Source: Chelydra serpentina (Eukaryota; Chordata; Testudines; Chelydridae). Taken from it: a stretch of 64,000 nucleotides of DNA. The first letter of the stretch is position 1; each line of letters opens with the position of its first letter. Of the stretch, positions 1 to 11,195 are shown in pieces. A model generated the notes under the pieces. The model saw nothing but the letters and a program-made list of their open reading frames with translations, did not search any database and had not been told where the DNA came from. The stretch is taken from the NCBI GenBank assembly GCA_037349315.1, contig JBAIAC010000007.1, positions 48,757,001 to 48,821,000 of the forward strand, read 5' to 3'. The position numbers and the translations under genes are program-made.

Positions 1-3000
1 TGTAGGGTCCTACCTAGTGGGTGAATAAGACCCCACCTCATTATTGTTCTAACAACAAAGCAAATAAAAGCCCCACCCACAGCTCAACAGAGCTACGATT
101 GGACCTAGTTAAAAGTAACTAGTGTGTCATTGGTGGGTTTGCTGCTAAGTAAATAAAGGATAGGCTTTGTCCTACTTTCCTAGCCTCTAGGTAAATAAGC
201 AGTGTAGAATATCATTCAAGAGTTAATAAGTAAATAAAGCTGTTAACTTCTGCTACAGTATGCAATACTGATAACTTTTTGAAGTTATCTTTAGGCATAT
301 TGCTGATTTCACCAGTCTATATCAAGAATGTTTTTTCTTTACTCTGCATTCTCTTTCAATGCAAATTGGATTCTTTATGCATCTGATTTTAAGAGTAAAT
401 GCAGAAAGTCCTCTTGCTTTACTCTAGAGATCAAAGAATGTCTGGGTGTACATTTTAAAATTGACATTTGTCACTTACTTATTTTATTATTTCAGCTGGT
501 GCTGGGTGAGTCTTAGGGTTTATGTTATTCAGATGTGCTGGTCAGAATGGGCCAAATTCTATACAGACGGTGCCAAAATGTGCATGCAGCTCTAGTTTTA
601 ATACGCAGCAGGGATTAATTTGGCCCAGTATGTTCAAGTGCAAACTAGAATAAACAATCTGTATAAGGCTCTGTGCAGTGCTGGCACAATGCACAGTTGT
701 GGTCACTATATGAGAGAGATTCAGAAGTCATAATCTAATGTACTAAACTCCTTTGAAAATCTGGATCCATGTGTGTGCCTTTTAAGTGTGATAGAAACCC
801 CATTGGAAACTTTTCCCTCCCAGCTTCAAATTCTTTGTTCATAATCATTGACACTAGCAATGTTTAGTGAGCAGGGACAAATGTCCCTCAAATGCTTCAT
901 CCACCTCTAATTAAGAGATTTTATTCCAGTGATATTTCCTTCAGAAACTTGTGTACATTTGCAGTTCACCATTTAGGATCTGATACTGTGAGGAGCTGAG
1001 CACCTCTTGCAAGTTAGAGAGGGTCTTCAACTTTGGGTGGCTACTTCGTGGCTGCCCAGTGGTAGCTACTGTCTCTCTGGCAAAGGCTTTTTTGAAACAG
1101 CCCATGCAGAGGAATAAGAGGGCTCCTTACACTCCCCTGCACAGGCACACAGCTGGGCCCATGATGGAGCTCTTAGGAAGTAAGAGGCCTGTCCTGCATC
1201 CTGTGTTTGTTTACATCAGTGGGACTACTCATTTGAGTAAGAACTAATAACGTAATTGTTTCCAACATTAAGCCCTAACATTTTCCGTTCCCTTTCATGG
1301 CCCTGTTCTTTGAAATATTTCAGTTCTTAAAGGAAACCATATAGGTTCTTCCAACCAGTATTGGTCTAGGAACTTAAAATATTAAGTTCTTAGAAATATC
1401 ATAGCATGCACATTAAAAAGTAGAAACAAACACATCATAGCTGTATAATGAATAGAACAAGGGCAGAGCAGATCAAAACAGCAGGTACCTGAAAAGATTG
1501 AAATATCTATTGAAAATAACATGGTACAATAAATGTTGCCTTTGCTATTACACAAAACACGGCAGGAAAAACCAAATACACCCACAAATAATCCTCTAAA
1601 AATTAGTATCATATACTTCAGTGTTAATATCTCAGATTGTATGTTTCACATTTGCTCTTCAGTTCTGGCTTCTTGAAGGGACTGTCCTGATGATCCATTT
1701 TTAAAGACAGTTCTGACTGTTCAGAGTTTCACACTGAATATTAAAGCGTCTGTTGGTGAGTGTAGCTGAAAAAGTGCTCTCAAAATGTTGTCTTTCTAAA
1801 CTGGATTCTAGAAGACAGAATTAGCTATAAAAAGGAAGCCAGATCCTACTGTTCAGCAGTAGAAGCAGGACTGGTGTATTGCACAACTACAGTCCACAAT
1901 CCAGTTAAAAGATTATCTGATCCAATGTGCCATGAGGATAATATATCCCATCTTGGAAAAAGGGAAATGATGGTCATTTTATGAACACCTTCTTTCCAAA
2001 CACGTTTTTTTCTACCCACAAAAAGATTGCAACAGGTGTACAGGTCAGCGGTTAATGGTTTAACTTGTAATTTGAGTTGCAGGTACCAAAGTAATTGTTT
2101 AACCCATAGGTCAGCTCAGCAGGCATTGGAATTCTGCTAAATGGTGTAACATACAGTTAAACCGACCTGTTTGCAGGTAGCCTTTGTGACATTGTATAAT
2201 TTCTGCCTTTAATTTGTCAGAAACTTTTGTTCCATTCTGCAAAGTAACAAGGTACATTGGTGCTCATCTACAATTAAATTTACTTTCGTTTTGTCAAATC
2301 GTTTGACTCAATAAGGTTTCAGAGAAATGAAAACATTGCTGCAACTGAAGGGTTATTTTTCTAGCTGCCAGCATTCCTTTGCCGTTCTAATGGAAAAGAA
2401 GCAAGACTTCTGGAGGGAGCCAGAGTCTCATTTCCATTCCGTTCTCATACAGCCACTGTTGTATCTGCAGGGCCTGCAGAATGTAACTGCTGCGGCAGGA
2501 CGAACAAAGACACTATTCAGTATGGAGAGCAGCTTCCCTTCCGCACCACTCTCTGACCACAGAGAGGTTGGCTTGAGCACGCTATCTGACAGACACAGGA
2601 TTCGCTGGCTGAACAAAACTCCCAGTGATTCCAATTCAGTATTCTGAATTTGTCTAGTGGGATGAAGACTTCCTTTTCAGTACCAGCCTGAACAATGAGA
2701 ATCAGCTGTAGCTTGCTTTCATTTCTGAACTGTGCACATACAGAAATCTTTTCTTTGTGGTAATCCTCAACTAAATCACTGCTCATTATAGTTCAGATGT
2801 CAGGTTTCACTACCCCTATTTTTTCATTCTGGATGGTATGTCCCAAAGTTACAGAATTTGTAAGAACACATTGTTTCTAATCTACTGCCTCTGAAATCCC
2901 ATCGCAGGGGTCATTTCCTGACTTTTGTGTCACTTCAATCCAGTCCCTTGAAAGTTCCCATCCCCTTGTGATTTAGCAAACTGAGTACATAATTGTAGTG

Positions 3001-4437
3001 TTTTCCCATAACCATGCCATGACTTATACACAAAAAAGGTTTTATTTTACGTTTGTGATGTTACATGTAAGAAAATGAATGTAGTTTGATTCGGATTTAC
3101 ATATCATTAAAAGCTATAAACTTAGGGCTGAAAAGGAAACTCACTCATTCATATTCCTCATGCATCTTCAAACCTGGTTCAGGTTGGTGGCAAAGTCTAT
3201 AAAAGTTTTTAAAGTTCAGTAAAATGCTTAAAGGTTCTTATCCAAACCTTATATCACCCTTCAACACATCTGTTTCTTTAATTAGCAAAATCAGGTCTCA
3301 ACTTTATTTTAAAGTTCTGAATTACATGGGATCAATATTAGCCTTGGAAGTCTAGCTTTGCTTTGCAGATAAACAAGAGATACAGCTGAGCTAGGCTAAG
3401 CCACCATAACCATAAACACTATCCCAACACAGAATTACCATTATAAATAGAGCCACTGCAGTATCTGAAGCCAGTGATTAAAGGAAGAGAGGAGTAAAGC
3501 AAAGATTAGTGGACCAAATTCATCCCTAATACAATGCCATTGAAGCAAATGCAGGTTATACCATGGATTAATTAGGCCCAGTGTGTCTGGGATTTGACTT
3601 CCTGGCATTAATGAGGTAGGGCAGAATTCTTCTCTCACTTAAGAGAGTTTAACTCAATTTACTTCAATGGACGTATGCTTTATTTACACCACTGTAATCA
3701 ATGGAAGAATCAGATTCATGATATATTCCTAACACCATGATGCTTTCAGGCACATCTCAGATTTGTGCACTATTCTAGCCTTTTTTTTTCAAAGTAAAAC
3801 TATTTTATATACATTTACCAACACAAGAGAGGGACATCGGTAATGGGTGAACAGCAAGGATTTGGGGGGTTCAATTCTGATATTCTTCCAGAAGTTCAGA
3901 TGCTTTTCCAAAATGTATCTGATCTCATCCAAATCTCTTCAGTCTGGAAATTGAAAATTGGTCTGAAAATCCCATAAAACAGACAGTCATGAGATTTTTC
4001 AGTACTTCCTTGTTTCACTCAGATCAGATGTAGTGCAAGAACAGCCTTTCTCACAGTATGCTGGTATTTCCAATTCCTGTTCTGCCTGAAACCAGGAAGT
4101 GCAGAGGTACAAGAAATAACTTTACAGTAGTTTTCAAAACACTTTCAAACCTCATAAAAAGTTGTGCCAAGTACACACCTAGCATCTCCGACAGAATTGT
4201 ACTCACGCCACCGTGGCTACACTGTATTTTTTTGTCTTGTGAACGCCTGCCACTGAGAAATGTGTTGAAACCACTGTCTTCTTTCATATGGTCCAAAAAG
4301 AGCCATGACAAACTTTGTCCACTACTGAACTGGGCCCAATTTTAAGCAGCAACATGGATATGAGAGATTTCATAGCACATTACCAATCTCTTGACCCTTC
4401 AAGCCTTCATACTATAAGCATTAATCATCATATGCTA
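1..4437. other. Noncoding stretch, no gene recognised
   Basis: I see no gene, RNA or clear transposon here. Open frames are short (62 to 106 codons), overlap on both strands around 2.3-2.8 kb, and show no domain I recognise. The DNA is AT-rich with scattered poly-T runs, as expected for amniote intergenic or intronic DNA. A weak palindromic repeat lies at 545-625, and fragments of the ubiquitous 'CCATTGAAGTCAATGG'-type hairpin family appear near 3505-3720. Confidence 0.6.
545..625. repeat. Imperfect palindrome, dispersed hairpin type
   Basis: The left arm GGGCCAAATTCT and right arm ATTAATTTGGCCC are inverted relative to each other, about 50 bp apart. This arrangement is common among old dispersed hairpin repeats in reptile genomes. 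It has no coding content. Family membership is inferred from the arms only. Confidence 0.4.
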
Positions 4438-4697
4438 TGGATATATCTGTACAGCAAAAGCTGTGCATGGGCTAACTTGAATCCAGCTAGAGTGGATAAC
4501 AATAACGGTGACGAGAGCACAGCATGGGCTTCAGCATGGGTACTACATGTCCAGCATAGACCCTGGTTATGTACTTGACTCATTAGTCTGCTCTGAAGAC
4601 TGTGCTGTCTTCACTGTTTTCGATACCTGTGCTACTTGGATTCAAGTTAGCTAAGGTAGGCTAGACCGTGCACAACTTTTGCTGTACAGACATACCC
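4438..4697. mobile_element. Harbinger-type MITE with long inverted arms
   Basis: The left arm runs from about 4438 (GGATATATCTGTACAGC). The right arm ends at 4697, and its reverse complement starts GGGTATGTCTGTACAGC. The arms stay similar for about 60 bp, both containing GCTAACTTGAATCCA. The right end is followed by TTA, and CTA precedes the left end, consistent with a decayed 3-bp TWA target duplication. The GGGTATGTCT terminus resembles the larger Harbinger element at 27841-32564. It is non-autonomous with no open frame. Confidence 0.6.
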
Positions 4698-4796
4698 TTA
4701 ATCTGTCCCCTTTATCCTTGGGTTAAGACAATCATGATTGTCTGTCTCTCACAACTACATGGGCCTATCTCCATTAACATTAAATAGAATACTTTT

Positions 4797-5310
4797 TAGA
4801 GTGTCAAGAATTTTCTGTCAAAATGATTTTTGATGGAAAATGTAGTTTCTGCAAAATCAACTTTTTCCACAGGAAAATTTTGCTTTTGCATAAGTTTTTT
4901 GGTTTTCCATTTCACAGCCGTTGAATCCGAATCAAAAAAATCAATCAATCAAAATGCCTCATTTCAGGTCAGTTAAATATTAAAATTCATTTCCTTATTC
5001 CTTACATTCATTGCTTTGTGCGAGTTGTCATTGGTGTGTTTCATACCCCCATTCTTTCCTGTGGGCCAGGCTTCCCTGCCAGGCTACATTTCACGTGATG
5101 GAGCCACATGATGCTTCCTGGGAGTCATATGGCTGCAGGTTAACAATCAAAACATTTGAATTCAAAAATAGAAAAATGTTTTACATTGCTTGAAAATACT
5201 AAAATGAAACATTTTACCATTTTCAATTCTTTGTCCCAATCCACGATGAAAAAATGTTAAAATATCAGAATTTCCTGCAATATGGAAATTCTGATTTTTG
5301 CTCAGCTCTA
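4797..5310. mobile_element. Non-autonomous DNA transposon, TAGAG-type termini
   Basis: The left end TAGAGTGTCAAGAATTTT and the reverse complement of the right end, TAGAGCTGAGCAAAAATC, form imperfect terminal inverted repeats. The interior is A/T-rich with repeated GATTTTTGATGG/AAAATTTT-like stretches. The 8 bp outside the ends (4789-4796 and 5311-5318) match at 5 of 8 positions, compatible with a decayed hAT-type target duplication. There is no transposase. Superfamily assignment is tentative. Confidence 0.5.
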
Positions 5311-5484
5311 GTACAATTATAAAAAGATTTTCCCTTCTTATCTGTAAGAGTTAAATCAATATATCCATCCTATTGTTCTGGGGGTTTTCTTATTGACTTT
5401 TAGTGTTTATTAACTTTTGTGTTTAAAAGTAATTTTGTAATCACAGTAAGACGCGGCAGCTCATGTGTGTTTGTGATCTAAAGG

Positions 5485-5545
5485 CCTGAGTCTGCTCCTA
5501 CTGATTTCAGTGGGAGTTTCATCACTGACTTCCCTAAATTAACAT
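5485..5545. repeat. Dispersed hairpin fragment (TCAGTGGGAG type)
   Basis: The segment contains GATTTCAGTGGGAGTTTCATCACTGACTTCC, an imperfect self-complementary stretch. Similar pieces occur near 3650-3720, 34325-34430, 46130-46195 and 54965-55065. It is probably an ancient dispersed palindromic repeat, not a gene part. Confidence 0.35.
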
Positions 5546-7100
5546 CAAGGGTATGAAAACAAAGCCACTGGGCATGTGGCTATCTCCCAATAACCCACAT
5601 CCTGCTGTGCATTTTTGCTTACGTGCATTATGAATAATGACTTTATAATGGTGTTGAGAGTTGGCCACAGTCCTGTCATCTTATAACAAAGAACTTTTTA
5701 AAGAGGAAATACTTTTACTTTACTTGTGATTTGAGCTGAATGTTAACCAAGCTTCATACAGAGAGGAAAGACAAGTGTGCTACACAGTTTTCTTAAGGTA
5801 CATACCATCTTCTGACATACTACTGAGAAGAGAGTAAACCATTTTTTTACCTTTTAAAGGATGTTTTTGTTTAAGCCATCCTAAGAAATGCCTGTGTGAA
5901 CTAGTGCCACGTGCGTCTTCTTTTTTCATTCAGAGAGAAAGATTGGAATGTAAAAAGTAGATATTTTCAGCAGGGTATTTAAACTGTGTAACATCTACTT
6001 TGTAAAAGCAGTTGCAAAGTTCCCCTATAATTTTTGTTCCTGAGCCAGCAGCAAATGCCTGGAACAAACTGTGTGGGATCCCTTTGGTTTTGATGTTTCT
6101 CTCTTTCTCACCACTAATTGGGAACTACCCCATATTGCAGCACAAACAGGGAACTAGAAACTCACCAACTCACCATAAAATGATCAGGAGGTTAATGTAA
6201 AGCCCTTGAACTTCCTAGAGGTTAAAATGAAGTTGCATGGTGCTAAAGAACGGAAGTTCAATTAAATTTAAAAAAGCACTTGTACATTAAACCAATTTTT
6301 CAGACCTTGCAAAACAGGTGTAAAGAAAGTCATCTTGATCTACAATGATAATTTAAGTTACAGTGTGGGGGGGAGGGGAATCCCTTCAGGTTTACAGTGA
6401 TAGTTCATTTTAAGATGGTCTTTACAATTATTATACATCCATGGGATATCTTGGGGTTGTTTTTGCTGAATTAAAGTAATACCATTATCTTCAAAAGTAT
6501 TATTCTTTTTCTCTTTTATAAGTTTGAAAGTTACAAGGTTTCTTTGCATACATAGCAACCAGCAGATCTGCTTTATTCATGACAGTAATTCCTTGATAAT
6601 ACCCCTTTTTTGCAGCAGCAGCAGCAGCAACAAGGAATAAAAGAGGTACAAGGGGGGTTGTTAGCTTTGAGTCTTTCAATACATAAATCTGCCTCAGCTG
6701 AAAATTCCTCTTTGGGTGATGTGGTCTCCAGCAAAAGATTCTTTGCCCACTTTTGAAGCAAATCATATCTAACCTTTTACTGCACAGGATCAGAAGTAGC
6801 TTACTTCAAATTGGTTTTGGCAATATGCTTATGGTATTCATAAACAAAATATCACTGGCCCCACCAAGACAGCACGATACCTGAATCTGAATTGGTTTAA
6901 AACAAAACCAATTAATAAAATATGACCAGTGTGTAACTTTTAAGCAGAAGTTATGACAACTGTACAAATACCAGAGAAAAAATTCAACAATATATCTTAG
7001 AAATATGAAAGTTTGGAGTTCTTTTTAAAATTGTATTTCAGGAATTATGTAAAATAAAAATCCTGACTATTTGTGGTCCTTTAAGATCCCAGTATATACA
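5546..7100. other. Noncoding stretch with a CAG microsatellite
   Basis: No supported gene. A short perfect (CAG)n tract lies at 6612-6629. Opposite-strand open frames through it give alanine or cysteine runs, which are translation artefacts. A G-rich run is at 6365-6380. The rest is AT-rich and anonymous. Confidence 0.55.
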
Positions 7101-7104
7101 CAGG

Positions 7105-7205
7105 AGTTAGCTCAGGTGGGTGGGTGAGATTCTGTGGCCTGCATTGTGCAGGAGGTCAGACTAGATGATCATAATGGTCCCTTCTGACCTTAAAGTCTAT
7201 GAGTC
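7105..7205 (+). mobile_element. CR1 LINE 3' end, very short copy
   Basis: The segment GAGATTCTGTGGCCTGCATT...GGTCCCTTCTGACCTTAAAGTCTATGAGTCTA is the terminal 3' UTR of a CR1 subfamily also seen at 7752-8362 and 22040-22158. Everything upstream of the last ~90 bp is absent, as is typical of 5'-truncated LINE insertions. It shares flank with the next copy (see the direct repeat entry). Confidence 0.75.
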
Positions 7206-7253
7206 TAAGCCTAAGCCTCAAAATGCCATTATTAGGTGGTAAGATATTTATTC
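7116..7253 (+). repeat. 138-bp direct repeat, copy 1 (partner 8269-8406)
   Basis: The block matches 8269-8406 at a constant offset of 1153 bp with about two mismatches and no gaps. It covers a CR1 3' end plus about 40 bp beyond the CR1 tail, including ATGCCATTATTAGGTGG. Two independent LINE insertions should not share downstream flank, so this points to a local duplication or gene conversion. Confidence 0.8.
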
Positions 7254-7751
7254 TCAAATGAATTCCAATTTTAGTACCAACATTCTGCCTCCTGGACTTC
7301 ACTTAAGGTGCCTATTTCAGTTGGATATTGGATTCTTTACTTTCTTTCCTAAACCATTATTACTCTCATTGGTTCAATGGGAACTGCATCAGTTTCCAGG
7401 TACAGTCATGTTGTATATTATTGAACAGCAGCCTCATTCTAACTTAGAGGTGGCTGCCCTTCAATGCTGTATGAAGTGATTTTCATACATATAAAATTTG
7501 TACATTAATTTTGGATCTATTTGGATGAAAGACCATGACAATGTATCCGTAATACTCCACCCACAGTTCTTGAGTGCACATGTAGTTCTGAGGCCTGCGT
7601 TATATGTTTTTTGGGGTTTTGAAAACAGCTTGGATGAAGGACTGGTGATGCAATAGTTCTCCCAAAAACAAAATAGCATTATAATAATACTATAAAACGC
7701 TCTTAGAGACAGAAACACATGTGACTTTTTGCATTTTTATTTTATTTTCAG
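7254..7751. other. Noncoding stretch between CR1 copies
   Basis: No gene recognised. Open frames of 73 and 85 codons on opposite strands are not supported by any domain. I see no obvious transposon ends in this interval. Confidence 0.5.
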
Positions 7752-8362
7752 TTAAGGAAGATCAATGTATTTATAATGTATGGCCATCAGGAAGTTTAGA
7801 TTTGAAATTAGACGAAGGTTTCTAACCATCAGAGGAGTGAAGTTCTGGATGAGCCTTCCAAGGGAAGCAGTGGGGGCAAAAGACCGATCTGGCTTCAAGA
7901 TTAAGCTAGATAAGTTTATGGAGGGGATGGTTTGATGGGATAACATGATCTTGGCAATTAATTAACCTTTGACTATCAGTGGTAAATAGGCCCAATGGCC
8001 AGTGATGGGATGTTAGAAGTTACTACAGAGAACTTTTTCCTAGGTGTCTGGCTGGTGAGTCTTGCCCACATGCTCAGGGTTCAACTGATTGCCATATTTG
8101 GGGTCGGGAATGAATTTTCCTCCAGGGTAGATTGGCAGAGGTTTTTCGCCTTCTTCTGCAGCACGGGGCACAGGTCACTTGCTGGAGGATTCTCTGCATC
8201 TTGAAGTCTTTAAACCATGATTTGAGAAGTTCAATAGCTGAGACATAGGTGAGAGGATTATTCCAGGAGTGGGTGGGTGAGATTCTGTGGCCTGCATTGT
8301 GCAGGAGGTCAGACTAGATGATCATAATGGTCCCTTCTGACCTTAAAGTCTATGAGTCTAAG
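7752..8362 (+). mobile_element. 5'-truncated CR1 LINE 3' segment
   Basis: The start encodes the last residues of a CR1 reverse transcriptase ORF (RRRFLTIRGVKFW then LPREAV, like the end of the copy at 21201-21690). It continues through a ~450-bp 3' UTR that aligns with 21700-22158. It ends in the CR1 tail GTCTATGAGTCTAAG. The coding remnant is too short to act. Confidence 0.8.
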
Positions 8363-8406
8363 TCTAAGCCTCAAAATGCCATTATTAGGTGGTAAGATAC
8401 TTATTT
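8269..8406 (+). repeat. 138-bp direct repeat, copy 2 (partner 7116-7253)
   Basis: This copy overlaps the 3' end of the CR1 at 7752-8362 and continues into the same ~40-bp flank as copy 1, which shows that the homology extends beyond the LINE. Confidence 0.8.
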
Positions 8407-8545
8407 TAGTTATTAGACAAACTGAGGCAACAAAGTGAAGTGGCATGCCAAAGAAAACCCAAAGAAGGTGAGTGGCAGAATTGACAACATGCCCCAGGAG
8501 TTCTGACTATCAGTCCCTTGCTCTAATCATTTGACTAGCCAGCCT
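8405..8545 (-). mobile_element. MIR-like SINE, antisense
   Basis: The + strand reads AGACAAACTGAGGCAACAAAG and later CCAGGAGTTCTGACTATCAG, then CTTGCTCTAATCATTTGACTAG. This is the antisense order of a MIR/CORE-type tRNA-derived SINE, with GTGGTTAGAGC-like tRNA head and CTGAGGCA core region. It is diverged. Confidence 0.6.
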
Positions 8546-8814
8546 ATCTTCCAGAATAGACACGTATTGGTGGCAGGCACATCCATAGAATAAGGCAATA
8601 GAAACAAATTTTGAACACCAGGCATTTCTTTGTGCCCTAATAAACATTGCATAGGTGGTCGCATTTACTATATTTTGTGATAAATATGCTAATCGTTACT
8701 TTATTGTGTTCTGGGGGCAATTGAAGTTTACTGTAATTTATTTATTGACTTTTTTAAAAAATCCTTTTAAAGGATAAAAAGCTGATAGTTTGCCTATTCC
8801 CAGTCTATGTCCTT
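8546..8814. other. Short anonymous interval
   Basis: Nothing recognised: AT-rich sequence between the SINE and the antisense LINE. Confidence 0.5.
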
Positions 8815-9060
8815 CCTTAGATCTTAGCTCCTCCTGTGCCGCTGACACAGCAGGTAATCCAGTTCCTCACTGACTATGGTCGCTAACTGGTTGCCATACT
8901 TCTTCCGAGGTGATGTCAGTGCATTCAAAATCCTCTATCACTGCCAGTTCTTCCTTGGCCTTCCTGGCTTTCTCTTTTCAACTGCAGGTACCCAATTCAA
9001 TGCTTGCTTAGCATGTCTCCCATCTTCCATAGACTGTACGTGTCTGAACCACCTGAGCCT

Positions 9061-11195
9061 TTTTGGGCAAGGTCCCCTGGGAGAATAACATGAGGGGGAA
9101 AGGAGTCGAGGAAAGCTGGCTGTATTTTAAAGAAGCCTTATTGAGGTTGCAGGAACAAACCATCCCGATGTGTAGGAAGAAAAGCAAATATGGCAGGCGA
9201 CCAGCTTGGCTTAACAGTGAAATCCTTGCTAGTCTTAAACACAAAAAAGCAGCTTACAAGAAGTGGAAGATTGGACTAATGACGAGGGAGGAGTATAAAA
9301 GTATTGCTCAGGCACGCAGGAGTGAAATTAGGAAGGCCAAATCACACTTGGAGTTGCAGCTAGCCGGAGATGTTAGGAGTAACAAGAAGGGTTTCTTCAG
9401 GTATGTTAGCAACAAGAAGAAAGTCAAGGAAAGTGTGGGCCCCTTGCTGAATGAGGGAGGGAACCTAGTGACAGAGGGTGTGGAGAAAGCTAGTGTACTC
9501 AATGCTTTTTTTGCCTCTGTCTTCACAGACAAGGTCAGCTCCCAGACAGCTGCACTCCGCAGCACGGTATGGGGAGGAGGTGACCAGCCCTCTGTGGAGA
9601 AAGAAGTAGTTCGGGACTATTTAGAAAAGCTGGACGAACACAAGTCCATGGGGCCGGATGCACTGCATCCGAGGGTGCTAAAGGAGTTAGCTGATGAGAT
9701 TGCAGAGCCATTGGCCATTATCTTTGACAAATCATGGCAATTGGGGGAGGTCCCGGATGACTGGAAAAAAGCTAATGTAGTGCCCATCTTTAAAAAAGGG
9801 AAGAAAGAAGATCCGGGGAACTACAGGCCAGTCAGTCTCACCTCAGTCCCTGGAAAAATCATGGAACAGGTCCTCAAGGAATCAATTCTGAACCACTTAA
9901 AGGAGGGGAAAATGATCAGGAACAGTCAGCATGGATTCACCAAGGGCAAGTCATGCCTGACTAACCTAATTGCCTTCTATGATGAGATAACCGGCTCTGT
10001 GGATGAGGGGAAAGCAGTGGATGTGCTATTTCTTGACTTTAGCAAAGCTTTTGATACAGTCTTCCACAGTATTCTTGCCAGCAAGTTAAAGAAGTATGGG
10101 CTGGATGAATGGACGGTAAGGTGGATAGAAAACTGGCTAGATGGTCGGGCTCAACGGGTAGTGATCAATGGTTCCATGTCTAGTTGGCAGCCGGTATCAA
10201 GTGGAGTGCCCCAAGGGTCGGTGCTGGGGCCGGTTTTGTTCAATATCTTCATTAACGATCTGGAGGCTGGTGTGGACTGCACCCGTAGCCAATTTGCAGA
10301 TGACACTAAACTGGGAGGAGTGGTTGATACGCTGGAGGGTAGGGATAGGATACAGAGGGACCTAGACAAATTAGAGGATTGGGCCAAAAGAAATCTGATG
10401 AGGTTCAACAAGGACAAGTGCAGAGTCCTGCACTTAGGACGGAAGAATCCCATGCACTGCTACAGACTAGGGACCGAATGGCTGGGTAGCAGTTCTGCAG
10501 AAAAGGACGTAAGGGTTACGGTGGACGAAAAGCTGAATATGAGTCAACAGTGTGCCCTTGTTGCCAAGAAGGCTAATGGCATTTTGGGTTGTATAAGTAG
10601 GGGCATTTCCAGCAGATCGAGGGACATGATTATTCCCCTCTATTCGGCACTGGTGAGGCCTCATTTGGAGTACTGTGTCCAGTTTTGGGCCTCACACTAC
10701 AAGAAGGATGTGGAAAAATTGGAAAGAGTCCAGCGGAGGGCAACAAAAATGATTAGGGGGCTGGAGCACATGACTTATGAGGAGAGGCTGAGGGAACTGA
10801 GATTGTTTAGCCTGCAGAAGAGAAGAATGAGGGGGGATTTGATAGCTGCTTTCAACTACCTGAAAGGAGGTTCCAAAGAGGATGGATCTAGACTGTTCTC
10901 AGTGGTAGAAGATGACAGAAGAAGGAGTAATGGTCTCAAGTTGCAGAAGGGGAGGTTTAGGTTGGATATTAGGAAAAACTTTTTCACTAGTAGGGTGGTG
11001 AAGCACTGGAATGGGTTACCTAGGGAGGTGGTGGAATCTCCTTCCTTAGAGGTTTTTAAGGTCAGGCTTGACAAAGCCCTGGCTGGGATGATTTAGTTGG
11101 GTTTGGTCCTGCTTTGAGCAGGGGGTTGGACTAGATGGCCTCCTGAGGTCCCTTCCAAACCTGAGATTCTATGATTCTATGATTCTGTGATTCTT
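9061..11195 (+). mobile_element. Young 5'-truncated CR1 LINE nested in the RTE-like LINE
   Basis: The element begins within the antisense RTE-like C-terminus and ends with the CR1 signature: GAGCAGGGGGTTGGACTAG, CCTTCCAAACCTGAGATTC, then repeated ATTCTATG units to about 11195. It keeps the RT half of ORF2 and the 3' UTR but lacks the endonuclease. It has no obvious target duplication. A 96-bp fragment with the same type of 3' end sits in the Harbinger transposase (29178-29273). Confidence 0.9.
9063..11096 (+). CDS. CR1 ORF2 reverse transcriptase (N-truncated, open)
   Basis: This is a single uninterrupted frame of 677 codons. It is the reverse transcriptase of a chicken-repeat-1 type LINE, which copies LINE RNA at a nicked genomic target. 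RT motifs are in order: [10 protein letters not shown] near residue 260, LDFSKAFDT with the first catalytic aspartate at about 325, [11 protein letters not shown] near 380, and FADD at 411-414 (the CR1 version of YxDD). A long C-terminal region includes [13 protein letters not shown] and [12 protein letters not shown]. The frame opens with TTG, and the first residues are host-derived, so there is no true start. The N-terminal endonuclease of a full CR1 ORF2 (about 900 to 1000 residues) is missing. Absence of any stop over 2 kb indicates a recent insertion. It cannot retrotranspose unaided without its endonuclease half. Confidence 0.9.
   Translation: MGKVPWENNMRGKGVEESWLYFKEALLRLQEQTIPMCRKKSKYGRRPAWLNSEILASLKHKKAAYKKWKIGLMTREEYKSIAQARRSEIRKAKSHLELQLAGDVRSNKKGFFRYVSNKKKVKESVGPLLNEGGNLVTEGVEKASVLNAFFASVFTDKVSSQTAALRSTVWGGGDQPSVEKEVVRDYLEKLDEHKSMGPDALHPRVLKELADEIAEPLAIIFDKSWQLGEVPDDWKKANVVPIFKKGKKEDPGNYRPVSLTSVPGKIMEQVLKESILNHLKEGKMIRNSQHGFTKGKSCLTNLIAFYDEITGSVDEGKAVDVLFLDFSKAFDTVFHSILASKLKKYGLDEWTVRWIENWLDGRAQRVVINGSMSSWQPVSSGVPQGSVLGPVLFNIFINDLEAGVDCTRSQFADDTKLGGVVDTLEGRDRIQRDLDKLEDWAKRNLMRFNKDKCRVLHLGRKNPMHCYRLGTEWLGSSSAEKDVRVTVDEKLNMSQQCALVAKKANGILGCISRGISSRSRDMIIPLYSALVRPHLEYCVQFWASHYKKDVEKLERVQRRATKMIRGLEHMTYEERLRELRLFSLQKRRMRGDLIAAFNYLKGGSKEDGSRLFSVVEDDRRRSNGLKLQKGRFRLDIRKNFFTSRVVKHWNGLPREVVESPSLEVFKVRLDKALAGMI

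Noticed and set aside
2327..2786. Overlapping open frames on both strands (106, 68 and 89 codons)
   Set aside because: No family resemblance, and both strands are open at once, which fits chance in this composition.
6612..6629. CAG repeat as a possible polyglutamine exon
   Set aside because: Only about six units, no surrounding open frame with coding character, and no splice sites that I can defend.
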